Numbered from the stretch's first letter, positions 6,224-15,798 are shown. The stretch is DNA of 37,230 nt from Methylococcaceae bacterium (GCA_030626845.1 DAOUTG010000016.1:1-37230); one strand, 5' to 3'. Program-made: numbers and translations. Notes: generated from the sequence alone by a model not told the origin.

Positions 6224-8788
6224 TTATTTTTTACTTTGATAGCCAAGCTTATCATTATAACTAAGTTGATAGCTGTCTAAACTTGCACCCCCCATAAGGC
6301 TTTTTATTTCATCACTCTCATCAACAATGGCTACTCGCAATAAACTTTCTCCTAATTCTGGATTGCCTAAATAAAAATAATTTTTAAGCCAATCTAATTT
6401 TTGAATTGTTATTTTTTCAGGCGCAAGATAATCTGCGACTTGTACCGTATTTTGTAGCAATAATGCCGCTAATTTTCGCCATTGTGATTTATCATAAAAT
6501 TTAATGTTTTTAGGTAAGTCAATCGTTTTATTATTTAATAAGGTTATTTGTGCCTTATTGTCATCAATTTGTTGATATTTTTTAATAAGCAACACTTGTA
6601 CGCTCTCTTGCTCACTATAACGAGTTTCTGCTTTTGATTCAGGTAATGTTTTACCTGCTTTAGATAATCCTACTAACGCTAAACTTGCTAATTTTTCACA
6701 TTGTTTTTTAAGCTGTTGTTGATATTCCCTCATGATTTCTGTTTCATTACGTTGGCAATAAGTGGCTTCAATTAAGTCACGAATTTGATGCGGTAATGTG
6801 ATAACTTCTAAATTATGCCAAACTTCTAAACTCCGACATAAAACATAAGGACTGTAAACTTTGGCTGTTTTTCCAAATTGCATTTTCACATCATCAATAG
6901 CCGATTTAAGTTCAGGGGCTAGTAACCATGCTTCCTGTTTTGCATTATCAGGACGAAGACTATTTTCATGTCGCCATAAACGTCCAATACGTTGCAATAA
7001 CATATCGGTTGGACAAAATCGCGTGATTAAAAAATCTGCATCAATATCTAAAGATTGCTCTAAAACTTGTGTGCCGACTAAAATCCGACCTGTTTTCTTT
7101 CGTGCCTCTGGGTTGTCTTTACCATATAAATTAACCCATTTTTCTTCATTAACGTCTCTATCACATTTTAAAAACCGTGAATGCAGTAAACCGTATTCAA
7201 TATCAACATCAATACAGGATAATTGTCGATAAATGGCTTGTGCTTCGGCAACCGTATTTTCTATCCATAATACTTGTTGACCTGCTTCGGCGCGTTTTAA
7301 GGCTTCATCAATTGCACACTCATCTTGCTGGCAAATATGAAGGGTAACGTTTGAATTATCTGCTATTGAAACTGCGAGTTCTTGTAAATTACCTTGATTA
7401 GGCGAAACGGAAACTAAAGGATAATGTTTTGTTATTACTTTTTGACCCATTAACTGCTGTCGTCTTTCAGTGGTTAAAGTGGCTGTTAAAATAATCACCG
7501 TACAATGCAATTCACGCAAGGCTTGAACTAATTTATCTAAAATTGTGCCTGTATAAGTATCATAACTATGAACTTCATCTAAAATAACCACTTTACCTGC
7601 AAGCCCAAAGGTTCTCACAAAACCATGTTTGACATTCATTACTGCCATTAAGGCTTGGTCAATCGTACCAACCGCAAAAGGAGCTAGAATACCCCGTTTA
7701 CCCGATTGAAACCATGAGCCATTTGGATTTCCCTCAACGTTTAATTCAGTACGTTGTAACCATGCACTTCCATGTAATAACATGGCTTCACGGTGTGGAC
7801 ATTCAGGCGATAAAATAGAGTCTAAAAAATCATTCATTCGTTGATAAATTTTGTTAGAGGTTAATTGTGTGGGCAGCGCAAAATAAAGTCCTGTCGCTTG
7901 CCTCGTTGCCATGAGTTGATAGGCGGTATATAAAGCGGCTTCTGTTTTACCAATCCCCATCGGAGCTTCTAAGACATAAACGCCTTCTTGGTTGCTATTT
8001 TCAATGAGTGTTTTCTGAATTTCACGCGCTGGAAAGCCAAAAATCTGCTGAAAACTTAAATCAGTTACAAATTGAGGTTTAGTAAAACCTGCTTCATCCA
8101 ATGATTGCTTAATAAAAGGTTGCCAATTTTCTTTAGGATTATTAAAACGCTCACTTGAACCTATCCAATCTGAAACGGTGGTTAAACCTGCTAAAACACG
8201 TGATTGTAAAGGGCTAGTAATTTTTGGGAAGGCGCTATCTAATCGTTTTTTTAATTCAGCTATTAAGGATTCTCGTTGTTGTTGCCAGTCTTTACCCCCA
8301 AAAACGTCATCATTGGCTAAATTTCTTAATGTGGGAGAATAACCATGATGCTGCCCTAAAATTTGCGGAATATATTTACCGACTTTTAAATGGTCTACGG
8401 TGGCTTGACTAACGCCTGCATGACCGCCCCATGTTTTTTCCAAATCAGGGTTCGCTGTTTCTAATTCGGGTTTTGAATTTCGTTGATAATCTTCTGTTCC
8501 CCGATAAATTTTCTCCTGAAAAGTCGGACTCACTTTACCCAAATCATGACAAGCGGCAATTAATTCTGAACCATCAGGAAATAAATCATCACGTAACCAT
8601 GAGGACATTCGTGCCATTAATTCTTTAGCAACTTCACCGACAATCTGGCAATGTTCGGTGATATTTCGTCCAGCTTGTTTTAATCCTTGCTCATTTTTAA
8701 AGGTTTTTGCCAAACATTCATCAAGTGGCAGGGCACTATTTAAAGAAGGTTGATTACGTTTATTGCTATTTATCACAGACTTTCTCAT
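6224..8788 (-). CDS. cas3: CRISPR-associated helicase-nuclease Cas3
   Basis: An 854-residue fusion of an N-terminal HD nuclease and a superfamily 2 helicase. HD-domain residues include H46 (EHCQIV), H81-D82 (ACHDLGKVSPTF) and the HH pair at 147-148. Helicase motifs follow in order: Walker A APMGIGKT at 275-282, DEVH at 404-407, TATLT near 435 and a motif VI QRIGRLWRH in the C-terminal half. Cas3 is recruited by target-bound Cascade, nicks the displaced strand and degrades DNA while translocating. It leads the minus-strand cas operon. The ATG is preceded by AAAGG about 9 nt upstream. No catalytic residue looks lost. Confidence 0.97.
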   Translation of the reverse strand: MRKSVINSNKRNQPSLNSALPLDECLAKTFKNEQGLKQAGRNITEHCQIVGEVAKELMARMSSWLRDDLFPDGSELIAACHDLGKVSPTFQEKIYRGTEDYQRNSKPELETANPDLEKTWGGHAGVSQATVDHLKVGKYIPQILGQHHGYSPTLRNLANDDVFGGKDWQQQRESLIAELKKRLDSAFPKITSPLQSRVLAGLTTVSDWIGSSERFNNPKENWQPFIKQSLDEAGFTKPQFVTDLSFQQIFGFPAREIQKTLIENSNQEGVYVLEAPMGIGKTEAALYTAYQLMATRQATGLYFALPTQLTSNKIYQRMNDFLDSILSPECPHREAMLLHGSAWLQRTELNVEGNPNGSWFQSGKRGILAPFAVGTIDQALMAVMNVKHGFVRTFGLAGKVVILDEVHSYDTYTGTILDKLVQALRELHCTVIILTATLTTERRQQLMGQKVITKHYPLVSVSPNQGNLQELAVSIADNSNVTLHICQQDECAIDEALKRAEAGQQVLWIENTVAEAQAIYRQLSCIDVDIEYGLLHSRFLKCDRDVNEEKWVNLYGKDNPEARKKTGRILVGTQVLEQSLDIDADFLITRFCPTDMLLQRIGRLWRHENSLRPDNAKQEAWLLAPELKSAIDDVKMQFGKTAKVYSPYVLCRSLEVWHNLEVITLPHQIRDLIEATYCQRNETEIMREYQQQLKKQCEKLASLALVGLSKAGKTLPESKAETRYSEQESVQVLLIKKYQQIDDNKAQITLLNNKTIDLPKNIKFYDKSQWRKLAALLLQNTVQVADYLAPEKITIQKLDWLKNYFYLGNPELGESLLRVAIVDESDEIKSLMGGASLDSYQLSYNDKLGYQSKK

Positions 8789-8815
8789 TAACTAGAACCT
8801 TTTAAAATACTGAAT

Positions 8816-8844
8816 ATTGTAGCGTTAAAGCGTAAAGGTTTAAA
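8816..8844 (-). promoter_or_regulatory. Candidate sigma-70 promoter of the cas operon
   Basis: On the minus strand, a -35-like TTTAAA (8844-8839) and a -10-like TACAAT (8821-8816) are 17 bp apart. The -10 ends about 28 bp upstream of the cas3 ATG. The -35 matches the consensus at 4 of 6 positions and the -10 at 5 of 6. It overlaps one arm of the 17-bp dyad at 8843-8859. Confidence 0.45.
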
Positions 8845-8859
8845 CTTAACATTTAAGTT
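8843..8859. promoter_or_regulatory. Perfect 17-bp dyad (AACTTAA-CAT-TTAAGTT), candidate operator
   Basis: Two 7-bp arms are exact reverse complements around CAT. The site lies in the 147-bp intergenic region between divergent cas3 and the CinA-like gene, overlapping the proposed cas -35 box and six bases from the proposed plus-strand -35 box. Its position suits a regulator that acts on both promoters. The sequence has the T-N11-A spacing common to LysR-family sites, but AT-rich dyads also occur by chance. Confidence 0.45.
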
Positions 8860-8864
8860 AATTA

Positions 8865-8892
8865 TTGTAAACTTAGTTGCTCTTTTTATACT
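8865..8892 (+). promoter_or_regulatory. Candidate promoter of the cinA-like/uup/rpn unit
   Basis: TTGTAA (8865-8870) and TATACT (8887-8892) are 16 bp apart, with 43 bp from the -10 to the proposed GTG start. The same pair with the same 16-bp spacing also occurs upstream of the 50-residue gene at 31793. Confidence 0.45.
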
Positions 8893-8935
8893 TAATACAG
8901 GATAATGAATGGCTTTATCATAAATAGTATCATTC

Positions 8936-10174
8936 GTGGACAAAATAACCTTTATAAACCCAACAGTTGAAATTTTTTCACAAGGTGAGGAAGTTATTAC
9001 AGGGCAAATTGCGGATACTAATGCTGCTTGGTTATCTTCACAACTGATTGAGATGGGGTTTAAAGTGTCTCGTCATACGGCTGTCGGGGATCAGTTAGAT
9101 GCACTTGTCAAATTGTTAAAAGAAATTGCCAGCCGTTCTGATTGTTGTCTTTGCACAGGCGGTTTAGGCCCTACGACCGATGACTTAACCCGTGAAGCGG
9201 TTGCTGTTGCCTTTGACGCGCCTTTATATTTTGATGAAACTGCTTTAAAAAATATTCAGCGTTTTTTTCAAAAGCGTGGAAAAGTTATGGCTGAGGTGAA
9301 TCGACAGCAAGCTTTTTTTCCACAAGGGGCAACTCAAATAGATAATTTATGGGGAACAGCCCCTGCTTTTAGTTTTAAATTTCAACGGTGCTTATTTATT
9401 TTTTTACCGGGGGTTCCTTATGAAATGCGGCATTTATTTAATGCAAAAATAAAAGCTAGTTTGATGACATGTTTTTCTTTAAAGCCTCAACCATTGATTA
9501 CCATTAAAACCTTTGGTATCGGAGAATCTGAGTTACAAGTTATTTTAAATACGCTAAATTTACCTAATTTCGTGAAGATAGGCTTTAGAGCAACGAGCGA
9601 TGAAGTTCAAGTTAAATTATTATTTAATAAAGAAGTGACTGCTGATGATAAAAGTGCGTTAATTCAAAAAATTACTGATAAAATGGGTGATAGAGTTTTT
9701 GCCGTTGGTAACTTAGAAAATAACGCCGATAGCTTAGTTGATGTTGTTTCAACGGCATTAGAAAAAAATAAACAGACATTGTCTGCTATTGAATCTGTAA
9801 GTCAGGGTTTATTTGCGGCTAAATGTGTAGGACATACTTGGTTATTAAGTTCATCTTTTTATACCCATTTTGAAACATTAAAACAACAATGGCAACTTGA
9901 AACAGAAATAGATTTATCTACGGTAGCACAGCAATTAGCTAAAAAACTACAACAACAAAGTGGAGCAGACTTTGCTTTAGTACAACTTCATGATGAGCGT
10001 AATGCTTTAAGCAATAACAATCATCCACACCTTTTATATAATACTTTGCAAACACCGCAAGGGATTTATCAACAAATTCAAACCCTAAACGGATCACAAA
10101 AGAATAAACAAAATCGGGCAGCAATGCTGGGTTTTGATTTGTTGCGCCGTTATTTACAACAGAAAAAATTATAA
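8936..10174 (+). CDS. CinA-like protein: MoaB/Mog domain plus degenerate C-terminal PncC-like domain
   Basis: A 412-residue protein. Residues about 10-170 form the molybdopterin-binding-like domain of CinA: VEIFSQGEEVITGQ, then TGGLGPTTDDLTRE at 74-87 and FLPGVPYEM at 156-164. CinA proteins act as ADP-ribose pyrophosphatase and NMN deamidase in pyridine-nucleotide recycling. The C-terminal half aligns by eye with the PncC deamidase domain, but the usual A-ES-CTGG signature reads AIESVSQGL at 284-292, so deamidase activity is doubtful. The start is weak: GTG at 8936 lacks a clear ribosome-binding site, an in-frame stop prevents extension to the nearest in-frame upstream ATG, and another ATG (8905) is out of frame. 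Its stop overlaps the uup ATG by one base. Confidence 0.82.
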   Translation: MDKITFINPTVEIFSQGEEVITGQIADTNAAWLSSQLIEMGFKVSRHTAVGDQLDALVKLLKEIASRSDCCLCTGGLGPTTDDLTREAVAVAFDAPLYFDETALKNIQRFFQKRGKVMAEVNRQQAFFPQGATQIDNLWGTAPAFSFKFQRCLFIFLPGVPYEMRHLFNAKIKASLMTCFSLKPQPLITIKTFGIGESELQVILNTLNLPNFVKIGFRATSDEVQVKLLFNKEVTADDKSALIQKITDKMGDRVFAVGNLENNADSLVDVVSTALEKNKQTLSAIESVSQGLFAAKCVGHTWLLSSSFYTHFETLKQQWQLETEIDLSTVAQQLAKKLQQQSGADFALVQLHDERNALSNNNHPHLLYNTLQTPQGIYQQIQTLNGSQKNKQNRAAMLGFDLLRRYLQQKKL

Positions 10175-12063
10175 TGCCTTTATTACAACTTTCAAATGTC
10201 TCCATTGCCTATGGAATGCATGCTTTATTAGATCACGCTAATTTTCAACTGGATGCAGGGGAGAGAGTCGGGCTTTTAGGACGCAATGGTGAAGGTAAGT
10301 CCACCTTAATGAAAATTATCGCAGGCAGTATCGCTGCAGATGAGGGTGATATTTGGCGGCAGCCCACATTAAAATTATCTTGGTTGGAACAAGCCCCTGA
10401 ATTAACAGGGGATTTGAGTATTTATGATGCGGTTGCTGATGGTTTAGGTGATTTAGGGCATTGGATTAGTCGTTATCATCATTTATCTATGACACTGGAT
10501 GCTAATGATGAAAAAGCTTTAAATGAACTGGGGGATTTGCAGCATAAATTGGAAACCCATAATGGTTGGCATTTTCAGCAACGGGTAGAGAGTACCTTAA
10601 GTAAACTTAATTTACCTGCCGAAGTTAAAGTGAGTAGTTTATCAGGTGGTTGGAAGCGTCGGGTTGCTTTAGCGCAAGCCTTAGTGATTGAACCTGATGT
10701 TTTGTTATTAGATGAGCCAACTAATCACTTGGATTTTGAAAGCATTCGTTGGTTAGAAGAACAAGTCAGTAATTTTAAAGGCGCGGTGTTATTTGTTACT
10801 CATGATCGTTCTTTTTTACAAAAACTAGCGACTCGGATTGTTGATTTAGATCGTGGGCAACTGGTTTCATGGCAGGGGAGTTATAGTGATTATTTACGCA
10901 GAAAAGCAGCGGCTTTAGAAGATGAAGTCAATCAAAATGCAGAGTTTGATAAAAAATTAGCCCAAGAAGAAGTTTGGATTCGCCAGGGAATTAAAGCTAG
11001 ACGGACACGTAACGAAGGACGCGTTAGAGCTTTAGAGCAATTACGCCGTGAACGTTCTGAGCGTCGTAATAAACAAGGCACGAGTAAATTAACTTTAGGC
11101 GCATCTGATAGTTCAGGAAAAAAGGTAATTGAGGTTAAAAACCTGAGTTTTCAATATACGGATAAAGTTATTATCAATGATTTTTCTACCTTAATACAGC
11201 GAGGGGATAAAATTGGTTTAATTGGTGGAAATGGGAGTGGAAAATCTACTTTCCTAAAATTATTATTAAAGCAATTAGAGCCTACAAGCGGTTCAGTTTC
11301 TCAAGGAACAAAATTAGAAATTGCCTATTTTGACCAATTAAGAGAACAATTAGACCCTGAGGAAACCGTTGCAGATTCTGTTGCCGAAGGCAGTGATTTT
11401 ATAGAAATTGCAGGAAATAAACGCCATGTAATGTCTTATTTAGCTGATTTTTTATTTAGTCCTGCAAGAGCTAGGTCACCTGTTAAGAGTTTATCGGGCG
11501 GGGAAAAAAATAGATTATTACTGGCTAAATTATTCACACGTTCTGCTAATCTTATTATTATGGATGAACCGACCAATGATTTAGATTTAGAAACTTTAGA
11601 ATTGCTGGAAGCTAAGTTAGTTGATTTTACAGGGACATTATTATTAGTGAGTCATGATCGGGCTTTTTTGGATAATGTGGTTACGAGTGTTTTAGTTTTT
11701 GATGGACAAGGTGAGGTTGATGAGTTTATTGGAGGGTATAGCGATTGGTTTATTCATCAGCAGCAGCAAAGAAAAAACCAACAATCACAGAAAAAAATAA
11801 AGGAGAATGCTAAAAATTCAAAAGACAGCCCCCTTAAAAATAAAAAAATAACTTATAAACAACAGCAAGAGTTAGAGAGTTTACCTGAATTAATTGATGA
11901 ACTAGAAATACAACAGCAAGCGATTAATAAAAAAATTAATGCGGTTGATTTTTATCAACAAACTAAAGAGATAACGGCTAATATTTTGGATGAGTTACAA
12001 CAAACAGAAAAAAAATTAGAGTCCGCTTATCAGCGATGGGATACGCTAGAGGCTTTAGTTTAG
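10174..12063 (+). CDS. uup: ABC-F family ATPase Uup
   Basis: A 629-residue soluble protein with two ATP-binding cassettes and no membrane segments. Cassette 1 has GRNGEGKST, SLSGGWKRR and LLLDEPTNHLD. Cassette 2 has GGNGSGKST, SLSGGEKNR and IIMDEPTNDLD. A lysine/glutamine-rich linker then leads to a C-terminal coiled coil (about residues 545-629), the arrangement that distinguishes Uup from EttA. In E. coli Uup acts on ribosomes and affects precise excision of transposons. The ATG shares one base with the stop of the upstream gene, and the next gene starts one base after its stop, so the three genes form one compact unit. Confidence 0.93.
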   Translation: MPLLQLSNVSIAYGMHALLDHANFQLDAGERVGLLGRNGEGKSTLMKIIAGSIAADEGDIWRQPTLKLSWLEQAPELTGDLSIYDAVADGLGDLGHWISRYHHLSMTLDANDEKALNELGDLQHKLETHNGWHFQQRVESTLSKLNLPAEVKVSSLSGGWKRRVALAQALVIEPDVLLLDEPTNHLDFESIRWLEEQVSNFKGAVLFVTHDRSFLQKLATRIVDLDRGQLVSWQGSYSDYLRRKAAALEDEVNQNAEFDKKLAQEEVWIRQGIKARRTRNEGRVRALEQLRRERSERRNKQGTSKLTLGASDSSGKKVIEVKNLSFQYTDKVIINDFSTLIQRGDKIGLIGGNGSGKSTFLKLLLKQLEPTSGSVSQGTKLEIAYFDQLREQLDPEETVADSVAEGSDFIEIAGNKRHVMSYLADFLFSPARARSPVKSLSGGEKNRLLLAKLFTRSANLIIMDEPTNDLDLETLELLEAKLVDFTGTLLLVSHDRAFLDNVVTSVLVFDGQGEVDEFIGGYSDWFIHQQQQRKNQQSQKKIKENAKNSKDSPLKNKKITYKQQQELESLPELIDELEIQQQAINKKINAVDFYQQTKEITANILDELQQTEKKLESAYQRWDTLEALV

Positions 12064-12064
12064 T

Positions 12065-13069
12065 ATGTATCTAGCCCCTTTAAATTATGACCGTTTTTTT
12101 AAGAAGGTCTTTTCTAATAAGGCGATTTCTAAGCGGTTTTTAGAGGATTTTTTAGAGGTCACTATTGAAGAAATAGAAATTCTTAAAGAAAAGCACCGCA
12201 TTACGGATGATGCCTCGGTTGTTGAGTTTGATTTTCGTTGTAAAATTAATGGGGCTTATATCATTATTGATATGCAGCAATGGTATAAAATGGATGTGAT
12301 TAAAAGATTTCATCTTTATCATGCTTTAAATTCTTCGTTGCAACTTGAAACGTTACCCGTAAAACAATTAGCCCTTGATAAAACCAGTAAAAAGATTAAG
12401 AAAACGAAAGATTATCATTATGTCGAACCTGTTTTAACAATTATTTGGATGGTTGATGATACACTCGGTTTTGATGAAAACTATATTAGCTATGCCTTAA
12501 GTCCTGAGGTGACGGTTAAATTTATTAAAGATAAAAAGCTTTGGGAAAACCCTGAGTTAACGAAAATAATAACCGAGCAACAAAGAATTTTAGCTATTTT
12601 AAAAAATGATACAAAAGGGATTAGTTTTTTAGCTAACAATAAGTTAATTTTTCTTTTTCAAAAAAATATTGTTAAAAATAAGCGACTCGAAAAATATGTC
12701 CGGTGGTTTCAGTTTGCTGAAAAAACTAAAAACAAACAAAATGAAGAAAAAGATTTTAAGGAATATCAACGAGATGAAATATTTGTAGAGATTATCAACC
12801 GAATTACTCAAGAAAAATTAAGCAATGATGAATACACTTATCTTCAAGATCAAGAAGAATTTTGGGAGAATTATACTGAAATAACTGAGCGTTTGTATAA
12901 TTCTGGTTTGATTGATGGTGAAAAGAAGGGTCGAGAAGAAGGTAGGGAAGAAGGTAGGGAAGAAGAAGGGTTAATAATTGCTAAAAAAATGCGGAGGGCA
13001 AATATTGATTTTGCCGTTATTAGTGATGTCACAGGTTTATCAGAATTACAAATTTCACAGCTTAATTAA
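12065..13069 (+). CDS. Rpn/PDDEXK_2 family nuclease, transposase-like
   Basis: A 334-residue protein of the Rpn family (recombination-promoting nuclease, formerly 'transposase_31/PDDEXK_2'). The opening NYDRFFKKVFSNK and the core VVEFDFRCKINGAYIIIDMQQW at about residues 52-73 carry the acidic residues D56 and D69 and the M-Q pair (70-71) typical of the fold. The protein ends with a charged EGREEGREE linker and a short helical tail (VISDVTGLSELQISQL), as is common in this family. The linker is encoded by tandem 12-bp repeats. It begins one base after the uup stop, which suggests co-transcription. Rpn proteins promote RecA-independent recombination in E. coli and some block phage; the role here is unknown. 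Confidence 0.87.
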   Translation: MYLAPLNYDRFFKKVFSNKAISKRFLEDFLEVTIEEIEILKEKHRITDDASVVEFDFRCKINGAYIIIDMQQWYKMDVIKRFHLYHALNSSLQLETLPVKQLALDKTSKKIKKTKDYHYVEPVLTIIWMVDDTLGFDENYISYALSPEVTVKFIKDKKLWENPELTKIITEQQRILAILKNDTKGISFLANNKLIFLFQKNIVKNKRLEKYVRWFQFAEKTKNKQNEEKDFKEYQRDEIFVEIINRITQEKLSNDEYTYLQDQEEFWENYTEITERLYNSGLIDGEKKGREEGREEGREEEGLIIAKKMRRANIDFAVISDVTGLSELQISQLN

Positions 13070-13074
13070 AGGGT

Positions 13075-13104
13075 AAAGCGTCTTCTTAAAGAGGACGCTT
13101 TTAT
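13075..13104. terminator. Bidirectional terminator between the rpn-like gene and clpB
   Basis: AAAGCGTC and GACGCTTT form an 8-bp stem around an 11-13 nt loop, followed on the plus strand by TTTTATT. It sits between two convergent genes, 5 bp after one stop and 7 bp from the other. The T-tract on the minus strand is weaker. Confidence 0.75.
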
Positions 13105-13110
13105 TGATTG

Positions 13111-15687
13111 TTATTTGTGTGAAAAGCGCAATTGATTGTTGTCTAAATTAACGTATATACAGCTTCCTGATAAAAACGCCCCTGCTAATAACTTTTCAGC
13201 GAGTGGATTTTCTAATTGTTGTTGAATAGCACGTTTTAAAGGTCTTGCCCCGTAGACAGGATCAAAACCCGCTTCGCCTAAGCTATCTAAAGCGGCATCT
13301 GATAACTCAATATCTATTTCTTTAGCTAATAATCTTTTTCGTAACGATTGAATTTGCAATTTACAAATAGCTCTAATATGTGCTTTTTCTAATGGATGAA
13401 ATACAACAGTTTCATCAATGCGGTTAATAAACTCAGGTTTAAATTTCCATTCAACCACTTCCATGACGGCCGCTTTCATTGCGGCATAATTATTTTCACC
13501 TGCTAATTCTTGTATTCGTTCTGAGCCTAAATTAGAAGTCATAATAATGACGGTATGACTAAAATCAACGGTACGTCCCTGTCCGTCGGTTAATCGCCCA
13601 TCATCTAAAACTTGTAATAAAACATTAAAAACATCAGCGTGCGCTTTTTCAATTTCATCTAATAATACGATTGAATAAGGTTTTCGGCGAACCGCTTCGG
13701 TTAAATATCCCCCTTCTTCATAGCCTACATAACCTGGAGGTGCGCCAATTAATCGTGCAACTGAATGTTTTTCCATAAATTCAGACATATCAATACGGAC
13801 AATAGAATCTTCTGAATCAAATAAAAAATTTGCTAGGGCTTTACAAAGTTCGGTTTTACCCACCCCTGTAGGCCCTAAAAATAAAAATGAACCAATAGGT
13901 CGGTTAGGCTCTGAAAGTCCTGATCGTGAACGGCGTATCGCATGACTGACGGAAGTTAAAGCTTCATCTTGACCGACAACACGCAGAACTAATTCTGTTT
14001 CCATGCGTAATAACTTGTCTTTTTCCCCTTCCAGCATTTTAGAGACTGGAATACCTGTCCATTTTGAAACCACTTCGGCAATTTCATCTTCGGTGACTTT
14101 ATTACGCAATAGTTGCATTGGCTGTCGTTCTAAGTCATTGGCAACCGTTAATTCTTTTTCTAATTTAGGAATAACCCCATACTGTAATTCAGACATTTTA
14201 CTTAAATCATTACTACGACTAGCAACTTCTAATTCTAATCGTGCTTGCTCTAGTTTTTCCTTAATTGAGGTTGAACCCTCCAGCATTAATTTTTCAGCAG
14301 TCCAAATTTCTTCCAAATCAGCAAATTCTTTTTCTAAGGCTAAAATTTCGGTTTCTAAATCATGAAGACGTTTTTTAGAACTGGCATCTTTTTCATTTTT
14401 TAAGGCCACTTGCTCAATTTTTAATTGAATTAAACGTCGTTCCAGTTTATCCATGCTTTCGGGTTTAGAATCAATTTCCATCCGAATTTTACTGCCGGCC
14501 TCATCAATCAAATCAATCGCTTTATCAGGCATTTGGCGGTCAGAAATATAACGATGTGATAAAACGGCGGCGGCAACAATGGCAGGATCACTAATATCAA
14601 CCCCATGATGAACTTCATAACGTTCTTTTAAGCCGCGCAAAATAGCAATGGTATCTTCAACATTGGGCTCATCAACTAATACTTTTTGAAAACGACGTTC
14701 TAATGCCGCATCTTTTTCTAAATATTGACGATATTCATCTAAAGTAGTTGCGCCGACACAATGCAGTTCACCTCGAGCTAAGGCGGGTTTTAACATATTA
14801 CCTGCATCCATTGCGCCTTCAGCTTTGCCCGCGCCAACCATTGTATGGAGTTCATCTATAAATAAGATGATTTGTCCTTCTTCCTTAGCTAATTCTTTTA
14901 AAACGGCTTTTAGACGTTCTTCAAATTCCCCCCGAAATTTTGCTCCTGCAATTAATGCGGCCATGTCTAATGACAAGACCTGTTTATTTTTTAAACCTTC
15001 AGGCACTTCACCATTAATAATACGTTGTGCTAATCCTTCGACAATCGCCGTTTTACCTACACCGGGTTCGCCAATTAAAACTGGGTTATTTTTGGTACGC
15101 CGTTGTAAAACTTGAATAGTACGGCGAATTTCATCATCACGTCCAATGACAGGATCTAATTTACCTTGTTCGGCACGTTCGGTTAAATCAATGGTATATT
15201 TAGAGAGGGCTTGACGCTGGTCTTCGGCATTTTCATTGTTGACTTTTTCATCGCCCCGTAATGCTTTAATCGCATGGTTTAAAATGGGTTTAGTGAGTCC
15301 TGATTTTTTTAATAAATTTTGTAAGTGATCTCTTATTTCAAGTGCGGCTAATAAAAATAATTCACTGGAGATAAAACTATCACCATTTTGTTGTGCTAGT
15401 TTGTCAGTTAAATTAAGTATTCGGTTTAATTCAGTGGAGATTTGTATATCGCCATCGACACCTGAAACGGTTGCAATTTGCTTTAATTCAGAGTCTAAAC
15501 CTGTTTGCAGTTGATTAATATTGATCCCAATTTGCATTAATAAAGGTCGAATACCACTCCCTTCTTGATGAAGTAATGCCTGCATTAAATGGGTTGGTGT
15601 TATAAATTGATGATCTTTACCCAGGGCAAGACTTTGGGCATCAGCTAAAGCTTGTTGAAATTTATGGGTTAATTTATCCATTCTCAT
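13111..15687 (-). CDS. clpB: ATP-dependent disaggregase ClpB
   Basis: An 858-residue AAA+ protein (E. coli ClpB 857) beginning [20 protein letters not shown]. Order of parts: Clp N domain (about 1-145), first nucleotide-binding domain with GEPGVGKTA and a [10 protein letters not shown] sensor, the ClpB-specific coiled-coil M domain (about 410-520), second nucleotide-binding domain with GPTGVGKTE and a LLDEIEKAH Walker B, then the C-terminal D2-small domain with GARPLKRAI. The M domain separates it from ClpA/ClpC. It resolubilises aggregates with DnaK. AAAGG lies about 9 nt before the ATG, and a sigma-32-like promoter lies upstream. It stands alone as a transcription unit. Confidence 0.98.
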   Translation of the reverse strand: MRMDKLTHKFQQALADAQSLALGKDHQFITPTHLMQALLHQEGSGIRPLLMQIGININQLQTGLDSELKQIATVSGVDGDIQISTELNRILNLTDKLAQQNGDSFISSELFLLAALEIRDHLQNLLKKSGLTKPILNHAIKALRGDEKVNNENAEDQRQALSKYTIDLTERAEQGKLDPVIGRDDEIRRTIQVLQRRTKNNPVLIGEPGVGKTAIVEGLAQRIINGEVPEGLKNKQVLSLDMAALIAGAKFRGEFEERLKAVLKELAKEEGQIILFIDELHTMVGAGKAEGAMDAGNMLKPALARGELHCVGATTLDEYRQYLEKDAALERRFQKVLVDEPNVEDTIAILRGLKERYEVHHGVDISDPAIVAAAVLSHRYISDRQMPDKAIDLIDEAGSKIRMEIDSKPESMDKLERRLIQLKIEQVALKNEKDASSKKRLHDLETEILALEKEFADLEEIWTAEKLMLEGSTSIKEKLEQARLELEVASRSNDLSKMSELQYGVIPKLEKELTVANDLERQPMQLLRNKVTEDEIAEVVSKWTGIPVSKMLEGEKDKLLRMETELVLRVVGQDEALTSVSHAIRRSRSGLSEPNRPIGSFLFLGPTGVGKTELCKALANFLFDSEDSIVRIDMSEFMEKHSVARLIGAPPGYVGYEEGGYLTEAVRRKPYSIVLLDEIEKAHADVFNVLLQVLDDGRLTDGQGRTVDFSHTVIIMTSNLGSERIQELAGENNYAAMKAAVMEVVEWKFKPEFINRIDETVVFHPLEKAHIRAICKLQIQSLRKRLLAKEIDIELSDAALDSLGEAGFDPVYGARPLKRAIQQQLENPLAEKLLAGAFLSGSCIYVNLDNNQLRFSHK

Positions 15688-15727
15688 GATATAAACCTTT
15701 AAGTTAGTTAATGAATCTTAACTGCTA

Positions 15728-15754
15728 ATTTGGGGGGAATTATTTTATTTTCAA
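15728..15754 (-). promoter_or_regulatory. Sigma-32 (heat shock) type promoter of clpB
   Basis: On the minus strand, TTGAAA (15754-15749), a 13-bp spacer and CCCCAAAT (15735-15728) match the RpoH pattern CTTGAAA-N13/15-CCCCATNT except at one or two positions. The -10 ends 40 bp before the clpB ATG. clpB is a classic RpoH target, which supports the call. Confidence 0.72.
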
Positions 15755-15757
15755 TAG

Positions 15758-15798
15758 CTCTTGGTAGGCTGTATAATCGAAGCGTTATACACCAAGAG
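15758..15798. repeat. Interrupted inverted repeat upstream of clpB
   Basis: CTCTTGGT (15758-15765) pairs with ACCAAGAG (15791-15798), and GTATAA (15771-15776) pairs with TTATAC (15785-15790). A five-base bulge (AGGCT) occurs on one side only, around an 8-nt loop. It lies 75 bp past the pqqE stop and 4 bp upstream of the clpB -35 box. It could end pqqDE transcription, although no T-tract follows, or bind a regulator. It does not match the CIRCE element. Confidence 0.6.

Noticed and set aside
14003-15115. Plus-strand open frames opposite clpB
   Set aside because: They mirror strong clpB coding sequence and show no family motifs or ribosome-binding sites.
15758-15798. CIRCE/HrcA operator upstream of clpB
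   Set aside because: The arms CTCTTGGT/ACCAAGAG do not match the TTAGCACTC-N9-GAGTGCTAA pattern.
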